64,000 nucleotides of DNA from CAZLNO01 sp964561005 (GCA_964561005.1 CAZLNO010000004.1:1-64000); one strand, 5' to 3'. Positions 26,841 to 36,016 are shown, counted from the stretch's first letter. Notes: a model not told the origin generated them from the letters alone. Numbers and translations: made by a program.

Positions 26841-28037
26841 GTGCCCGAGGAAACGAAAGCCGGGGCGCGCCGACAGGCCTGGCGGTATGACGGCCCGGCC
26901 CGCGGCTGGCCGCGCGACGAAGCCGACATCGCCGCCTGGACCGACGTCTATTTCCGGCGCACCAAGGAAGTGGTCGGCCGCTTCGGGGATGTGTCGGTCA
27001 CCTACGCGCTGTTCATGCGCCGCCCGGTCGTCTCGGCGCCCCGCCTCGCCATCGAGTGGCTGCAGGGCGTGGCCGCGGCGCGCGGCTTCCAGGTGGAAAT
27101 CGACCTGCGCCGGCCGGAGGGCAAGTGGGTCGGCGCCGGCGAGCCCATCATGTATGTGACCGGGCCGCTGCACGAACTGGTGGACCTGGAGACGATCTTC
27201 CTGGGCAAGCTGGGGCCGCCCTGCGTCGCGGCCTACAACGCCTACACCATGTGCAGCGACCTGCCGAAGGTCGCCTTCCTGGCGATGGACGCGCGGCACT
27301 GCGCCGGCTCGGAGATGGCGGAGTTGATGGCCTACGCCGCCTCGGTCGGTTCCGAGAAGGCGAAGCGCAAGGCCGGCGCGGTCGGCTTCATCGGCAACGC
27401 GACCGACGCCACCGCCCACTACTTCGGCCAGACCGGCGGCAAGGGCACGATGCCGCACGCGCTGATCGGCTATGCCGGCTCGACGCTGCGGGCGGCGGAG
27501 ATGTTCGCGGAGATCTACCCGGATGCGCCGCTGACGGTGCTGGTCGACTACTACGGCCAGGAGGTGAGCGACAGCCTGGCGGTCTGTCGCGCCTTTCCGG
27601 ACAAGGCCGCGCGCGGCGAGATCGCGGTGCGCCTGGACATCGCCGGCAGCCGCTTCATGGAGGGGCTGGAGCCCTCGAAGTCCTACGCGGTGCTGGAGCG
27701 CAACGCGCCCTACGCGATTCGCGGCTACCGCACCGAGGACGAACTGCGCTACCTGGTGGGCGGCGGCACCTCGGCGGCGGCCATCTGGGCCATGCGGGAG
27801 GCCCTGGATCAAGCCGGCTTCCCGAAGACGAAAATCGTCGCCTCCAGTGGCTTCGGCCCCCTGAAGTGCAAGGTCATGGCCGTCGCCGATGCCCCGATCG
27901 ACGTCGTCGGCACCGGGAGCTACCTGCCCGAGAAGTGGACGGAGACCTATGCCACCGCCGATGTCGTCGAATACGACGGCAAGCCCAGCGTCAAGGTGGG
28001 CCGCGAATTCCTGCTGCGGAAAAGAGACCAGCGGTAA
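26841..28037 (+). CDS. Nicotinate phosphoribosyltransferase-like protein
   Basis: This roughly 398-residue type II phosphoribosyltransferase-fold protein likely forms nicotinate mononucleotide in NAD salvage. Segments typical of the family are TDVYFRRTKEVV near the start, the RHCAGSEMAEL region, GFIGNATDATAHYFG, GTMPHALIGYAG, a VRLDIAG segment, SSGFGPLKCKV and VDVVGTGSYLP. It starts at GTG 26841, 17 bp after aroG, with an AGGCGGGG ribosome site; no in-frame ATG lies near. The substrate could be another pyridine or quinolinate-type acceptor. Confidence 0.85.
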   Translation: MPEETKAGARRQAWRYDGPARGWPRDEADIAAWTDVYFRRTKEVVGRFGDVSVTYALFMRRPVVSAPRLAIEWLQGVAAARGFQVEIDLRRPEGKWVGAGEPIMYVTGPLHELVDLETIFLGKLGPPCVAAYNAYTMCSDLPKVAFLAMDARHCAGSEMAELMAYAASVGSEKAKRKAGAVGFIGNATDATAHYFGQTGGKGTMPHALIGYAGSTLRAAEMFAEIYPDAPLTVLVDYYGQEVSDSLAVCRAFPDKAARGEIAVRLDIAGSRFMEGLEPSKSYAVLERNAPYAIRGYRTEDELRYLVGGGTSAAAIWAMREALDQAGFPKTKIVASSGFGPLKCKVMAVADAPIDVVGTGSYLPEKWTETYATADVVEYDGKPSVKVGREFLLRKRDQR

Positions 28038-28045
28038 TCACTTTT

Positions 28046-28176
28046 GACCCGTCGTCCCGTGCGCACCGCAGCACGCAGTGATGCGGTGCAGACGCGGGAC
28101 CTCGTGCCACATGGCGACCAGATCCCGGATGCGATGCAGCACGCCAGTGCTGCATCGCATCCGGGATGACGGGTCA
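28046..28176. repeat. Large inverted-repeat element with perfect 21-bp hairpin
   Basis: The outer arms TGACCCGTCGTCCCG (28046-28060) and CGGGATGACGGGTCA (28162-28176) pair at 14 of 15 positions. Inside, a perfect 21-bp stem (28122-28142 with 28147-28167) has a 4-nt loop, and an 8-bp hairpin lies at 28063-28089. No T-run follows. It looks like a dispersed palindromic repeat between convergent genes. Confidence 0.75.
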
Positions 28177-28253
28177 ACACAAACCGCCGCTGGTATGAGA
28201 CTTGGTCGGCCCCGAACGCAGTAGAGTTCGGTTTTGGCTCGGGCGCCGGCCCG

Positions 28254-28631
28254 TCACACGCCGAAGCCGCGTTCCGTGCGCAGTTGGCAGGGGTTGCCGT
28301 CGGGGTCGAAGAAGTTGGCGACCGAGCCCCAGGGATGGTCGACGCGCTCGACGGCGACCCCCTTGCGCTTCAACTCGGCGATTGCGGCTTCCAGGTCGAC
28401 CACGTTGAAGCGCAAGCGCGCCTGGGTGTCGGCGATGGTCTTGCCCCCCGTCCTGGCCCAGCCGCCGCCCTCGATCATCAGGTAGGCGCCGGAGAACTCG
28501 AAGCCGGTGAGCATCGAGTCCGCGCGGTCGAGCTGGAACGCGACCGGCAGCTCCAGCACGTCGCGGTAGAAGGCGACGCAGGCGGCGTAGTGCTCGGTGA
28601 AGAGGATGATGCCGGTGCGCGCGTAGTCCAT
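28254..28631 (-). CDS. VOC (glyoxalase/bleomycin-resistance fold) protein
   Basis: This 125-residue single-domain protein of the vicinal oxygen chelate superfamily has the typical FTEHYAACVAFYRDVLELPVAF opening and the closing FFDPDGNPCQL. Members are metal-dependent lyases, dioxygenases or antibiotic-binding proteins, and the substrate is not predictable here. GGGAGGTCGAGGG precedes the start chosen at 28631. Confidence 0.85.
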   Translation of the reverse strand: MDYARTGIILFTEHYAACVAFYRDVLELPVAFQLDRADSMLTGFEFSGAYLMIEGGGWARTGGKTIADTQARLRFNVVDLEAAIAELKRKGVAVERVDHPWGSVANFFDPDGNPCQLRTERGFGV

Positions 28632-28770
28632 CCCTCGACCTCCCGTGCGGGCCATGCAAGCGCCTCGTCAGGGGCGGGCACACGAGCGGCCCGCGCAAGC
28701 TCGCGCCCGGCGGCCACCCGCCTCCCAAGACGGACATGTCGTCTACGCTGGTCCGCGGGAACCGGTCAGT

Positions 28771-28808
28771 CCATCAAGAAGAACCCGGCCGCGCGGGGCG
28801 GCCGGGTT
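28771..28808 (-). terminator. Terminator of the proVWX operon
   Basis: On the minus strand a perfect 11-bp stem (AACCCGGCCGC with GCGGCCGGGTT, positions 28782-28808) is followed by CTTCTTG. It lies about 45 bp after the binding-protein stop. Confidence 0.65.
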
Positions 28809-28851
28809 GGTGATCGGCGGGTGGCCGAGGTCGGCCCTAATGCCGTCGGCG

Positions 28852-29892
28852 TCAGTTCGCGGCGGCGCGGGCCTTCTCCAGCCACTTGTTGACCTTATCC
28901 TGATTGTTCTTGATCCACTCGCTGGCGTGGCGCTCCAGGTCCTCGGAATCATCCTCGCCCTCGTTCATCTTGGCGTTCTGGGCGTAGATGTCGCCGATCG
29001 GGATGCTTGCGACCTCCAGCAGCCTGGCCGCGGCCGGGTTGTTCTCCAGGAAGTCGTTGTTGGCCACGGGGCGGATGTCGTTCGCCGGCCAGCCCAGGTT
29101 GCAGGGGTCTACCACGCAGCCCTCGACGCCTTCCAGCACGGTGGCGTCCTCAAGGTGCTCCTGGTCCTCGGGCAGGTCGGCGTGGTCGACGGTGATCCAG
29201 ACCACGTCCTTGCCCGGCTCCAGCAGGCCGACCGTCCAATTCGGCGTCCAGGTGTAGAAGAAGATGGACTCGCCGTTCTTGTAGCGGCCCAGCGCGTCGG
29301 CCATCGAGGCGGAGTAGCCGGCCTTGATCGGATCGACATGGTCGCGAAGGTTGTAGGCATCCATGTGATGCTCGATGACCTTCTCGCAGCCCCAGCCCGG
29401 CGGGCAGGCGACCATGTCGGCCTTGCCGTCGCCGTCCTTGTCGAAGGCTTCCTTCACGTCGTCGCGCTTGAAGTCCTCGATGCTGGTGATGTTCAGCTCC
29501 TCGGCGGTCTTCTTGTCGACGAGATAGCCCTGCAGCGCGCCGCCCTTGGCGACGTAGCCGATCTTCCGGGCGCCCGGCTTGAAGGCGTCCTCATAGGTGT
29601 TGTGCAGCGGGAACCAGCCGTTCACCCAGAAGTCCATGTCGCCCTGGCCGACCGACTGGTAGAAGGGCGGGTTGTCCAGGGTCGTGATGCGCCGAATGTC
29701 GTAGCCGAGCTCTTCCATCAACTGCCGGTACACCTCGGCCTGGAACCAGCCGGTGTCCCAGGTCGCGCGCGCCATCTTGACGTCGACGCCCGCCCCGGGC
29801 TCCTCGGCGGCCTGCGCCGCCATCGGCGCGGCGAGCAGCGCGGCGGTCGCCGCGCCGGCCAGCAAACCTTTCCATGTTGAAAGCACTCGCAT
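28852..29892 (-). CDS. proX: Glycine betaine/proline ABC transporter substrate-binding protein
   Basis: The 346-residue periplasmic protein has a signal peptide (LLAGAATAALLAAPMAAQA) and an OpuAC/ProX-type domain with aromatic residues for a trimethylammonium group (ARATWDTGWF, DFWVNGWFPLHN, a CPPGWGCE segment with a cysteine pair, and FYTWTPNWT). It captures compatible solutes during osmotic stress. GGGAGG precedes the chosen ATG at 29892. It is the third gene of a proV-proW-proX order and is followed by a terminator. Confidence 0.93.
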   Translation of the reverse strand: MRVLSTWKGLLAGAATAALLAAPMAAQAAEEPGAGVDVKMARATWDTGWFQAEVYRQLMEELGYDIRRITTLDNPPFYQSVGQGDMDFWVNGWFPLHNTYEDAFKPGARKIGYVAKGGALQGYLVDKKTAEELNITSIEDFKRDDVKEAFDKDGDGKADMVACPPGWGCEKVIEHHMDAYNLRDHVDPIKAGYSASMADALGRYKNGESIFFYTWTPNWTVGLLEPGKDVVWITVDHADLPEDQEHLEDATVLEGVEGCVVDPCNLGWPANDIRPVANNDFLENNPAAARLLEVASIPIGDIYAQNAKMNEGEDDSEDLERHASEWIKNNQDKVNKWLEKARAAAN

Positions 29893-30006
29893 GTCTTGCC
29901 TCCCGTTTTGTGTCTTCAAGCTCGCCGCCCGACGGCCTCTCGCCCGCGCGGGCGGCACCTTCCTGGGCCCGGCGCTTGCGGCCGGGCGCCCAAGCACGTA
30001 CGTCCC

Positions 30007-30951
30007 TCAGCCCGCCTTCTTCTCGGCCCCGCCGGTGGGCGCCTGCGCCTCGCCGCCGGAGATGTTGAAGAAGGATTTGAGGGTCTGCCACAGTGAGCGC
30101 TTCGGCCCGGTGTGATAGGTGCCGAGCGCCTGGGTGATACGGTCCAGGATGATGGCCAGCAGCACGATGCCCACGCCGCCCTCGGTGGCCGCGCCGACAT
30201 CCAGGCGCCCCAGCCCGGTGTAGACCGTCAGGCCCAGTCCGCCGGCGCCGATCAGCGCGGCGATCACCGCCATCGACAGCGCCAGCATCAGGGTCTGGTT
30301 CAGTCCGGCCATGATGGTGCGCAGCGCCAGCGGCACCTGCACCTCCCACAGCACCTGGCGCGGCGTCGAGCCGAAGGCGTAGGCCGCCTCCACCAGCTCC
30401 GCCTGCACCTGGCGGATGCCCAGGTTGGTGAGGCGGATGATCGGCGGCAGGGCGAAGATGATCGTCGCGATGACGCCGGGCACCATGCCCACGCCGAACA
30501 GCATCACGATCGGCACCAGATACACGAAGGGCGGGATCGTCTGCATGATGTCCAGCACCGGGCGAAGGCCCGTGGCGAAGCGGTCGCTGCGCGCGGCGGC
30601 GATGCCCAGCGGCACGCCCACGACGGCGCAGAACAGCACCGCCGTGACGATCATCGCCAGGGTGGTCATGGTCTCCGGCCACACCTTGATGAGATCGAGG
30701 AAGATCAGCGCGATGAAGCTGAAGATGGCGACCCCGCGCCCCGCGGTGCGCCAGGCGACCAGCGTGACGACCACGAGAAAGACCAGCATCGGCACCGCGT
30801 TGAGGAAGCCGTCCAGACCGTTGAGCACCTGATCGACCGGCCACTGGATGGCCTGGAAGAAGGGCCGCGCGACGGGCACCAGCCAGTCCTTGACCACGAT
30901 CTCGACCCAGGTGTCGAAGGGGATCGTGAAGAGATCCGATGGTTGAGCCAT
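30007..30951 (-). CDS. proW: Glycine betaine/proline ABC transporter permease
   Basis: The 314-residue inner-membrane protein has several hydrophobic segments and the ABC permease EAA-like loop (LVEAAYAFGSTPRQVLWEVQVPLALRTIMAGLNQTLMLALSM). A start at 30951 is supported by GGGAGG seven bases upstream; an ATG at 30966 is the alternative. It sits between the ATPase gene (27 bp gap) and the binding-protein gene, forming the membrane channel of the osmoprotectant importer. Confidence 0.93.
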   Translation of the reverse strand: MAQPSDLFTIPFDTWVEIVVKDWLVPVARPFFQAIQWPVDQVLNGLDGFLNAVPMLVFLVVVTLVAWRTAGRGVAIFSFIALIFLDLIKVWPETMTTLAMIVTAVLFCAVVGVPLGIAAARSDRFATGLRPVLDIMQTIPPFVYLVPIVMLFGVGMVPGVIATIIFALPPIIRLTNLGIRQVQAELVEAAYAFGSTPRQVLWEVQVPLALRTIMAGLNQTLMLALSMAVIAALIGAGGLGLTVYTGLGRLDVGAATEGGVGIVLLAIILDRITQALGTYHTGPKRSLWQTLKSFFNISGGEAQAPTGGAEKKAG

Positions 30952-30978
30952 TGGCTCGCCTCCCATGTTCCCGGTGGG

Positions 30979-32247
30979 CTAGGCCTGCGCGGCGGCCTTG
31001 GTGTCGGCGCCCTGCGCGGCCTGCTGTGTCGTGGCGGCTTTGGCCGCCTGCTTCTCCGACGGCATCTCCTCGTCAGGCGTCAGCATCGCGAAGACCTGCA
31101 GGGGATCGACGACACCGACGAACTTGCCGTCTTTGTCCTTCACCGCGATGGGCAGGCCGGTGCTGCACTGTTCGTACACCTGATAGATAAAGGTGTCGGG
31201 TCCGGTGGTGGGGTATTCCTCGTGGAGGATGCCCTTGAGGTCCTTCTCCCCGCGCAGCGCGGCCCGCGCCGCGTCGTTGTAGGTCACCACGCCGGCGATC
31301 GCCCCGTCGTTGAGGACGTAGAGCCCATGACGCTTCAGCTCGTCCATGCGGTCCAGCGAGCTTTGCGGCGTGTCCTTGGCAATGTCGAGCGCGTTGGGCT
31401 CGACCATGACGTACTCGGTGTCGAAGACGCGGCCGCGGTCGATGTCCTGGCAAAACGCCGCGACATAGTCGTCGGCCGGATCGGCGACGATATCCTGCGG
31501 CGTGCCGACCTGGACGAACTGGCCTTCCTTCATGATGGCGATGCGGTCGCCCAGGATCAGCGCCTCGTTGAGGTCGTGGGTGATGAAGACGATGGTCTTG
31601 TGCACCTCGCGCTGGAGCTGCAGCAGTTCTTCCTGCATGTCCTTCCGGATCAGCGGGTCGAGCGCGCTGAAGGGCTCGTCCATCAGCAGGATCTCCGGGT
31701 CCACCGCCAGCCCGCGGGCCAGGCCCACGCGCTGCTGCATGCCGCCGGACAGCGCGCTGGGCGGCCGGTCGGCCCACGGCGCCAGGCCCACCTGTTCCAA
31801 GGCCTTCAGCCCGCGCTTGCGCCGCTCCTCCTCGTCGACGCCCTGGACCTTCAGGCCGTACTCGGCGTTCTCGGCCACGGTCTTGTGCGGGAACAGCGCG
31901 AAGTGCTGGAACACCATGGCCATCTTGCGCAGGCGGATGTCCCGCACCTTTTCCATTTCGGCGCCGGTGATCTCTTCCCCGTCGATATAGATCTCGCCGC
32001 TGGTCGGATCGATCAGACGGTTCAGCATGCGGATCAAGGTGGACTTGCCCGAGCCGGACAGCCCCATGACCACGAAGATTTCACCCTGGTTGACCGTGAA
32101 GTTCGTGTCCTGGACGCCGATCGTCAGGCCGGTTTCCTTCAGGATCTCGTCCTTCGACTTGCCCTGTTTCAGCAAGTCGAAAGCCCGCTCGGGCTCTGGA
32201 CCGAAGATTTTGAAGACATTCTTGCAAACGAGCTTTTCGTTGGCCAT
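30979..32247 (-). CDS. proV: Glycine betaine/proline ABC transporter ATPase with CBS domains
   Basis: The 422-residue ATPase has Walker A GLSGSGKST, Q-loop VFQHFALFPH, signature LSGGMQQRVGLARGLA, Walker B ILLMDEPFSALDP and an H-loop in FITHDLNEAL. Two C-terminal CBS-like repeats (about 285-400) resemble those of OpuA/ProV that sense ionic strength. The final 25 residues are Ala/Gln-rich. It energises ProW and is the first gene of the operon, with a good promoter about 105 bp upstream. Confidence 0.96.
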   Translation of the reverse strand: MANEKLVCKNVFKIFGPEPERAFDLLKQGKSKDEILKETGLTIGVQDTNFTVNQGEIFVVMGLSGSGKSTLIRMLNRLIDPTSGEIYIDGEEITGAEMEKVRDIRLRKMAMVFQHFALFPHKTVAENAEYGLKVQGVDEEERRKRGLKALEQVGLAPWADRPPSALSGGMQQRVGLARGLAVDPEILLMDEPFSALDPLIRKDMQEELLQLQREVHKTIVFITHDLNEALILGDRIAIMKEGQFVQVGTPQDIVADPADDYVAAFCQDIDRGRVFDTEYVMVEPNALDIAKDTPQSSLDRMDELKRHGLYVLNDGAIAGVVTYNDAARAALRGEKDLKGILHEEYPTTGPDTFIYQVYEQCSTGLPIAVKDKDGKFVGVVDPLQVFAMLTPDEEMPSEKQAAKAATTQQAAQGADTKAAAQA

Positions 32248-32359
32248 CGAGCCGTGAGCCCCCTATTCCCATGCACCCGCGGTGACGGCGGGCCGTTACC
32301 GTCGCGCTTCCGTTCGGGTCTCGTATCTTCGGCGCCGCGCGCCCTCGCAGTTCCCCCGC

Positions 32360-32388
32360 AGTTAGGCGTTTCCACCGCCCCATGTCAA
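32360..32388 (-). promoter_or_regulatory. Candidate proV promoter
   Basis: On the minus strand the consensus -35 TTGACA (32383-32388) is 17 bp from CTAACT (32360-32365), giving a start near 32353 and a leader of about 105 nt. AT-rich DNA (32400-32435) lies upstream. The rest of 32440-32700 shows no gene. Confidence 0.5.
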
Positions 32389-32705
32389 GGCAGCGTCACT
32401 CGGATGCGAAATATGGTCACAATATAACGTGAAGATCGTCCTGCTGCTCCGGATGCCGGCGTCATGCGGATACAATAGGTGGTCAGGCACATTTCAAAAT
32501 CCGGACGGCAATCGTCGAATTCGTCCATGAGATATTAATAGGTAGAAATTTCTGAATCCGCAGTTTTCCGAAAGTGGATATTCAAGTCGGGACGTCCGTG
32601 GCGGCGAAGCCGCTCTTTCGATGCCAAATGCGCAGGCCGCCGCCGGAGGTGGGCGGCGGTTGGCCGGCCTTGTGTTCTTGCCCGCGCGCCATGCGGCTTC
32701 GTAGG

Positions 32706-33548
32706 ATGCCGTCCAACCAGTCCAAGGCGCACGCCATCATGCCGTCTTTTTCGTTGATCCATTGTCTCGCAAGGGCCGCGATTCTCGGCCTGACGCTGCT
32801 CCTGGTCGCCGCGCCGGCCGAGGCCCGGGCGGCGGAGCGGGACGGCGATCCACTGGTGGCCGAGATCCAGGCTGGCCTGAAGGAACTGGGCTACGAAGTC
32901 GGCAAGGTGGATGGTCTCCCCGGACCGAATACGCGCAGCGCCATCTCCGCGTTCCAAACGAATCGCGACCTGCCGGTGACCGGCGAGGCGAGCGCCAAGC
33001 TGGCCCAACGCATCGAGCGGGTGCTGTTCCAGCGCTCCGAGGCCGCTGAACGGATGTGGCGCCAGGCCGGGCTGTACATTCGCGCTCTGGGCTATGAGCC
33101 GGGCGAGGGCGGCTTCGACACGCCACAGGCGCGCGCGGCTCTGGCAGCCTTCGCCCGCGACCATCCGGAGGTGACGGAGAGCCGATTCGATCGGACGCTG
33201 AGCGAGCTGATCGCACGCCGCGCGCGCGAGGTGCCGCGGGCGCGAATATACCTCTGTCACCATTACATGCGCGAGAAGGCCTATTCCCTGGCGCTGCCGT
33301 GGTGTCGGCGGGCGGCGGCGGTTCCGGATGTCGACGCTCGGTACTACGTCGGCTGGATGTACTACTACGGCCGCGGCGCCGAGCAGTCCTACACGCGGGC
33401 CTTCCGCTGGTATCAGGCGGCCGCCGAGGCCGGGCACGAGAAGGCGCAGATCTACCTCGGCCTGATGTACCGCCGCGGCCAGGGCGTGGAAAAGGACCCG
33501 GATGCCGCCATGCACTGGTACGAGCAGGCCGTCCAGGACACGCGGTAA
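32706..33548 (+). CDS. Secreted peptidoglycan-binding/Sel1-repeat protein
   Basis: The roughly 280-residue protein has a signal peptide (ILGLTLLLVAAPAEARA), a PG_binding_1 domain (IQAGLKELGYEVGKVDGLPGPNTRSAISAFQ), a second PG-like segment and two Sel1 repeats near the C-terminus (ARYYVGWMYYYGRGAEQ and KAQIYLGLMYRRGQGVEKD). It is probably a periplasmic scaffold. ATG 32706 or 32739 could be the start; both retain the signal. It converges on hutU. Confidence 0.8.
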   Translation: MPSNQSKAHAIMPSFSLIHCLARAAILGLTLLLVAAPAEARAAERDGDPLVAEIQAGLKELGYEVGKVDGLPGPNTRSAISAFQTNRDLPVTGEASAKLAQRIERVLFQRSEAAERMWRQAGLYIRALGYEPGEGGFDTPQARAALAAFARDHPEVTESRFDRTLSELIARRAREVPRARIYLCHHYMREKAYSLALPWCRRAAAVPDVDARYYVGWMYYYGRGAEQSYTRAFRWYQAAAEAGHEKAQIYLGLMYRRGQGVEKDPDAAMHWYEQAVQDTR

Positions 33549-33579
33549 GGGCGCGGGTCGGGGCCTCGGGCGGCCAGCG

Positions 33580-35274
33580 TCAGTCGCCCAGCATCGGCAT
33601 GTTCAGCCCGAACTCCCGCGCGCAGGCCTTGGCCTCGTCGTAACCGGCGTCGGCATGGCGCATCACGCCGGTGGCCGGATCGTTGGTCAGCACGCGCTCC
33701 AGCCGCCGCGCCGCGGCCTCCGTGCCGTCGCAGACCACGACCATGCCGGCATGCTGGCTGAATCCCATGCCGACGCCCCCGCCGTGGTGCAGGGAGACCC
33801 AGGTGGCGCCGCTGGCGGTGTTGAGCAGGGCGTTCAGCAGCGGCCAGTCGCTGACCGCGTCGGAGCCGTCCAGCATGCCCTCGGTCTCGCGGTTGGGGCT
33901 GGCGACCGAACCGCTGTCCAGGTGGTCGCGGCCGATCACGATCGGCGCCTTCACCTCGCCGCGCGCGACCATCTCGTTGAAGGCGAGGCCGAGCCTGGCG
34001 CGCTCGCCCAGGCCGACCCAGCAGATGCGCGAGGGCAGGCCCTGGAACTGGATGCGCTCGCGCGCCATGTCGAGCCAGGTGTGCAGATGCGCGTCGTCGG
34101 GGATCAGTTCCTTCACCCTGGCGTCGGTGCGATAGATGTCCGCCGCCTCGCCCGAGAGCGCCGCCCAGCGGAAGGGGCCGATGCCGCGGCAGAACAGCGG
34201 CCGGATGTAGGCCGGCACGAAGCCCGGGAAGTCGAAGGCGTTCTCGACGCCCATCTCCAGCGCCATCTGCCGGATGTTGTTGCCGTAATCCAGGACCGGG
34301 ACGCCCTGCGCCTGAAAGTCCAGCATGGCCCGGACCTGCACGGCCATCGACTGCTTGGCGGCCTGGACCACGCTGTCGGGGTCGCGGTCCTGCGCCCGCT
34401 CCCAATCGTCCAGCGTCCAGCCGGCCGGCAGATAGCCGTGCAGCGGGTCGTGCGCCGAGGTCTGGTCGGTCACCACGTCCGGGTGGACGCCGCGGCGCAG
34501 CAGCTCCGGATAGACCTCCGCCGCATTGCCGGCAAGGCCGACGGAGATCGCCTCGCCGGCCCGCGTGGCCTGGCCGATCATCTCCAGCGCCTCGTCCAAC
34601 GTCTCGGCCTTGCGGTCCAGGTAGCCGGTCGCCAGCCTTCGCTCGATGCGGCTGGGCCGGCACTCCACCGCCAGCAGGCAGGCGCCGGCCATGGTCGCCG
34701 CCAGCGGCTGCGCGCCGCCCATGCCGCCCAGCCCGGCGGTCAGGATCCAGCGGCCCGTCAGCTTGCCGTCGAAGTGCTTGCGGCCGACCGCGCCGAAGGT
34801 CTCGTAGGTGCCCTGGATGATGCCCTGGCTGCCGATGTAGATCCAGGAGCCGGCCGTCATCTGGCCGTACATCATCAGGCCGAGCTTATCCAGCTTGTTG
34901 AAGTGGTCCCAGTCGGCCCAGTGCGGCACCAGGTTGGAGTTGGCGATCAGCACCCGCGGCGCGTCGGCGTGGGTGCGGAAGACGCCGACGGGCTTGCCGG
35001 ACTGCACCAGCAGCGTCTCGTCCTCCTCGAGAGCACGCAGGCAGTCGACGATGCGGTCGTAGCAGGTCCAGTTGCGCGCGGCGCGGCCGATGCCGCCGTA
35101 GACCACCAGCTCTTCCGGCTTCTCGGCGACCTCCGGATCGAGGTTGTTCATCAGCATCCGCAGCGGCGCCTCGGTCAGCCAGGACTTGCAGGAAAGCTCG
35201 GTGCCGCGCGGTGCCTGGATCTTGCGGGCGTTGTCCAGGCGGTCCCGCGCCGCCGCTTGCTGTTGGTCCGACAT
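33580..35274 (-). CDS. hutU: Urocanate hydratase
   Basis: HutU hydrates urocanate to imidazolone propionate in histidine catabolism, using tightly bound NAD+. The 564-residue protein shows the family sequence throughout: LSCKSWLTEAPLRMLMNNLDP, an NAD-binding GLGGMGGAQPLAATMAG, FCRGIGPFRWAALSG with the active-site cysteine, and HHGGGVGMGFSQHAGM. A GGGAGG ribosome site is present. No hutH, hutI or hutC adjoins it here; the ammonia-lyase in this window belongs to the PYP locus, so the rest of the Hut pathway must lie elsewhere. Confidence 0.97.
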   Translation of the reverse strand: MSDQQQAAARDRLDNARKIQAPRGTELSCKSWLTEAPLRMLMNNLDPEVAEKPEELVVYGGIGRAARNWTCYDRIVDCLRALEEDETLLVQSGKPVGVFRTHADAPRVLIANSNLVPHWADWDHFNKLDKLGLMMYGQMTAGSWIYIGSQGIIQGTYETFGAVGRKHFDGKLTGRWILTAGLGGMGGAQPLAATMAGACLLAVECRPSRIERRLATGYLDRKAETLDEALEMIGQATRAGEAISVGLAGNAAEVYPELLRRGVHPDVVTDQTSAHDPLHGYLPAGWTLDDWERAQDRDPDSVVQAAKQSMAVQVRAMLDFQAQGVPVLDYGNNIRQMALEMGVENAFDFPGFVPAYIRPLFCRGIGPFRWAALSGEAADIYRTDARVKELIPDDAHLHTWLDMARERIQFQGLPSRICWVGLGERARLGLAFNEMVARGEVKAPIVIGRDHLDSGSVASPNRETEGMLDGSDAVSDWPLLNALLNTASGATWVSLHHGGGVGMGFSQHAGMVVVCDGTEAAARRLERVLTNDPATGVMRHADAGYDEAKACAREFGLNMPMLGD

Positions 35275-35366
35275 GCTGCGCCTCCCCGCGCTGCTCGCGT
35301 CGCCTTATCGGGCCGACTTTCGTACAGCCGCCCGCGCGGCGCAAGCGGACTCGGCCGTCCTTGACG

Positions 35367-35380
35367 TTGACCTGCATCAA
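35367..35380 (+). promoter_or_regulatory. FNR/FixK-type box
   Basis: TTGACCTGCATCAA matches the FNR consensus TTGAT-N4-ATCAA at 9 of 10 fixed positions and the TTGA-N6-TCAA FixK pattern fully. It is about 70 bp upstream of the small gene and cytochrome c at 35451-36016, in a spacing suitable for activation. It could also affect the divergent hutU. Confidence 0.65.
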
Positions 35381-35450
35381 GTAAGTTCGCGGCGCACGAG
35401 GCTAGCCTCCCCCTCGGAGATCGGAATCATACGATTTTGGACAGCGCTGC

Positions 35451-35705
35451 ATGACCATGGCGAAGGCATGCGAGAAGACGCCCGCGCGCCGCCTTTCCTG
35501 GACGCCGATCCATCTCCGCGGTCGGCAGATTGGCACACTGGCCAGCATGGGGAGCGGCTATGTTTTCTACGCGCGGCTACCGGCCCTGAGGGCGTTCGAC
35601 GGCTGCCATTTCGCCGATCGGGACGAAGCCGAGGCGGTGGTGCTGCGCGCGGCCCGCCGCCTTGCGGCGCACGGTTCCGAGGAAGAGGAGCGCGCCGCGT
35701 CTTGA
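35451..35705 (+). CDS. Small hypothetical protein upstream of cytochrome c
   Basis: This 84-residue basic protein, or 82 residues from the second ATG, is predicted soluble, with a central WTPIHLRGRQIGTLASMGSGYVF-type beta segment and an acidic tail. I recognise no family. Its stop TGA overlaps the TTG start of the cytochrome c gene, and an FNR-type box precedes it, which suggests an operon. The ribosome site is weak. Confidence 0.55.
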   Translation: MTMAKACEKTPARRLSWTPIHLRGRQIGTLASMGSGYVFYARLPALRAFDGCHFADRDEAEAVVLRAARRLAAHGSEEEERAAS

Positions 35706-36016
35706 CCCGACCGCTCGTCACAGCCGCCGCGGCGGCGCTTGGTCTCGTCCTGGCGGCCCCGGCCGCCGCGCAGGAGTCGGTGGAGGCGGGCCGTCGCCTG
35801 GCCGAGCGCTGGTGCGGCGCCTGCCACATGCTGCCAGGGGAATCGCGGGCCAGCGACGCGGCGCCGCCGCTGGCGGGCGTCGTCGCCGGACGCGAGGTCA
35901 GCCGCGGCGCCCTGGAAGCTTGGCTCTCGACGCCGCATCCGGCGATGCCGGACATGAACCTGACGCGGGCGGAGATCGACGCCCTGATCGCCTATCTGCG
36001 CGCCGTGAACCCGTAG
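35702..36016 (+). CDS. Small secreted c-type cytochrome
   Basis: The 104-residue protein has an N-terminal signal (LVTAAAAALGLVLAAPAAAQ), a single haem-binding motif CGACH and a C-terminal methionine-bearing PAMPDMNLT segment that could supply the sixth ligand. It is a monohaem class I cytochrome for periplasmic electron transfer. The start is inferred to be TTG at 35702, overlapping the previous stop as TTGA, with GAGGAAGAGGAG upstream; no ATG fits. The FNR/FixK box before this pair suggests expression at low oxygen. Confidence 0.85.
   Translation: MTRPLVTAAAAALGLVLAAPAAAQESVEAGRRLAERWCGACHMLPGESRASDAAPPLAGVVAGREVSRGALEAWLSTPHPAMPDMNLTRAEIDALIAYLRAVNP

Noticed and set aside
28122..28167. 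Rho-independent terminator
   Set aside because: The stem is perfect, but no T-run follows on either strand and it is part of a larger repeated structure.
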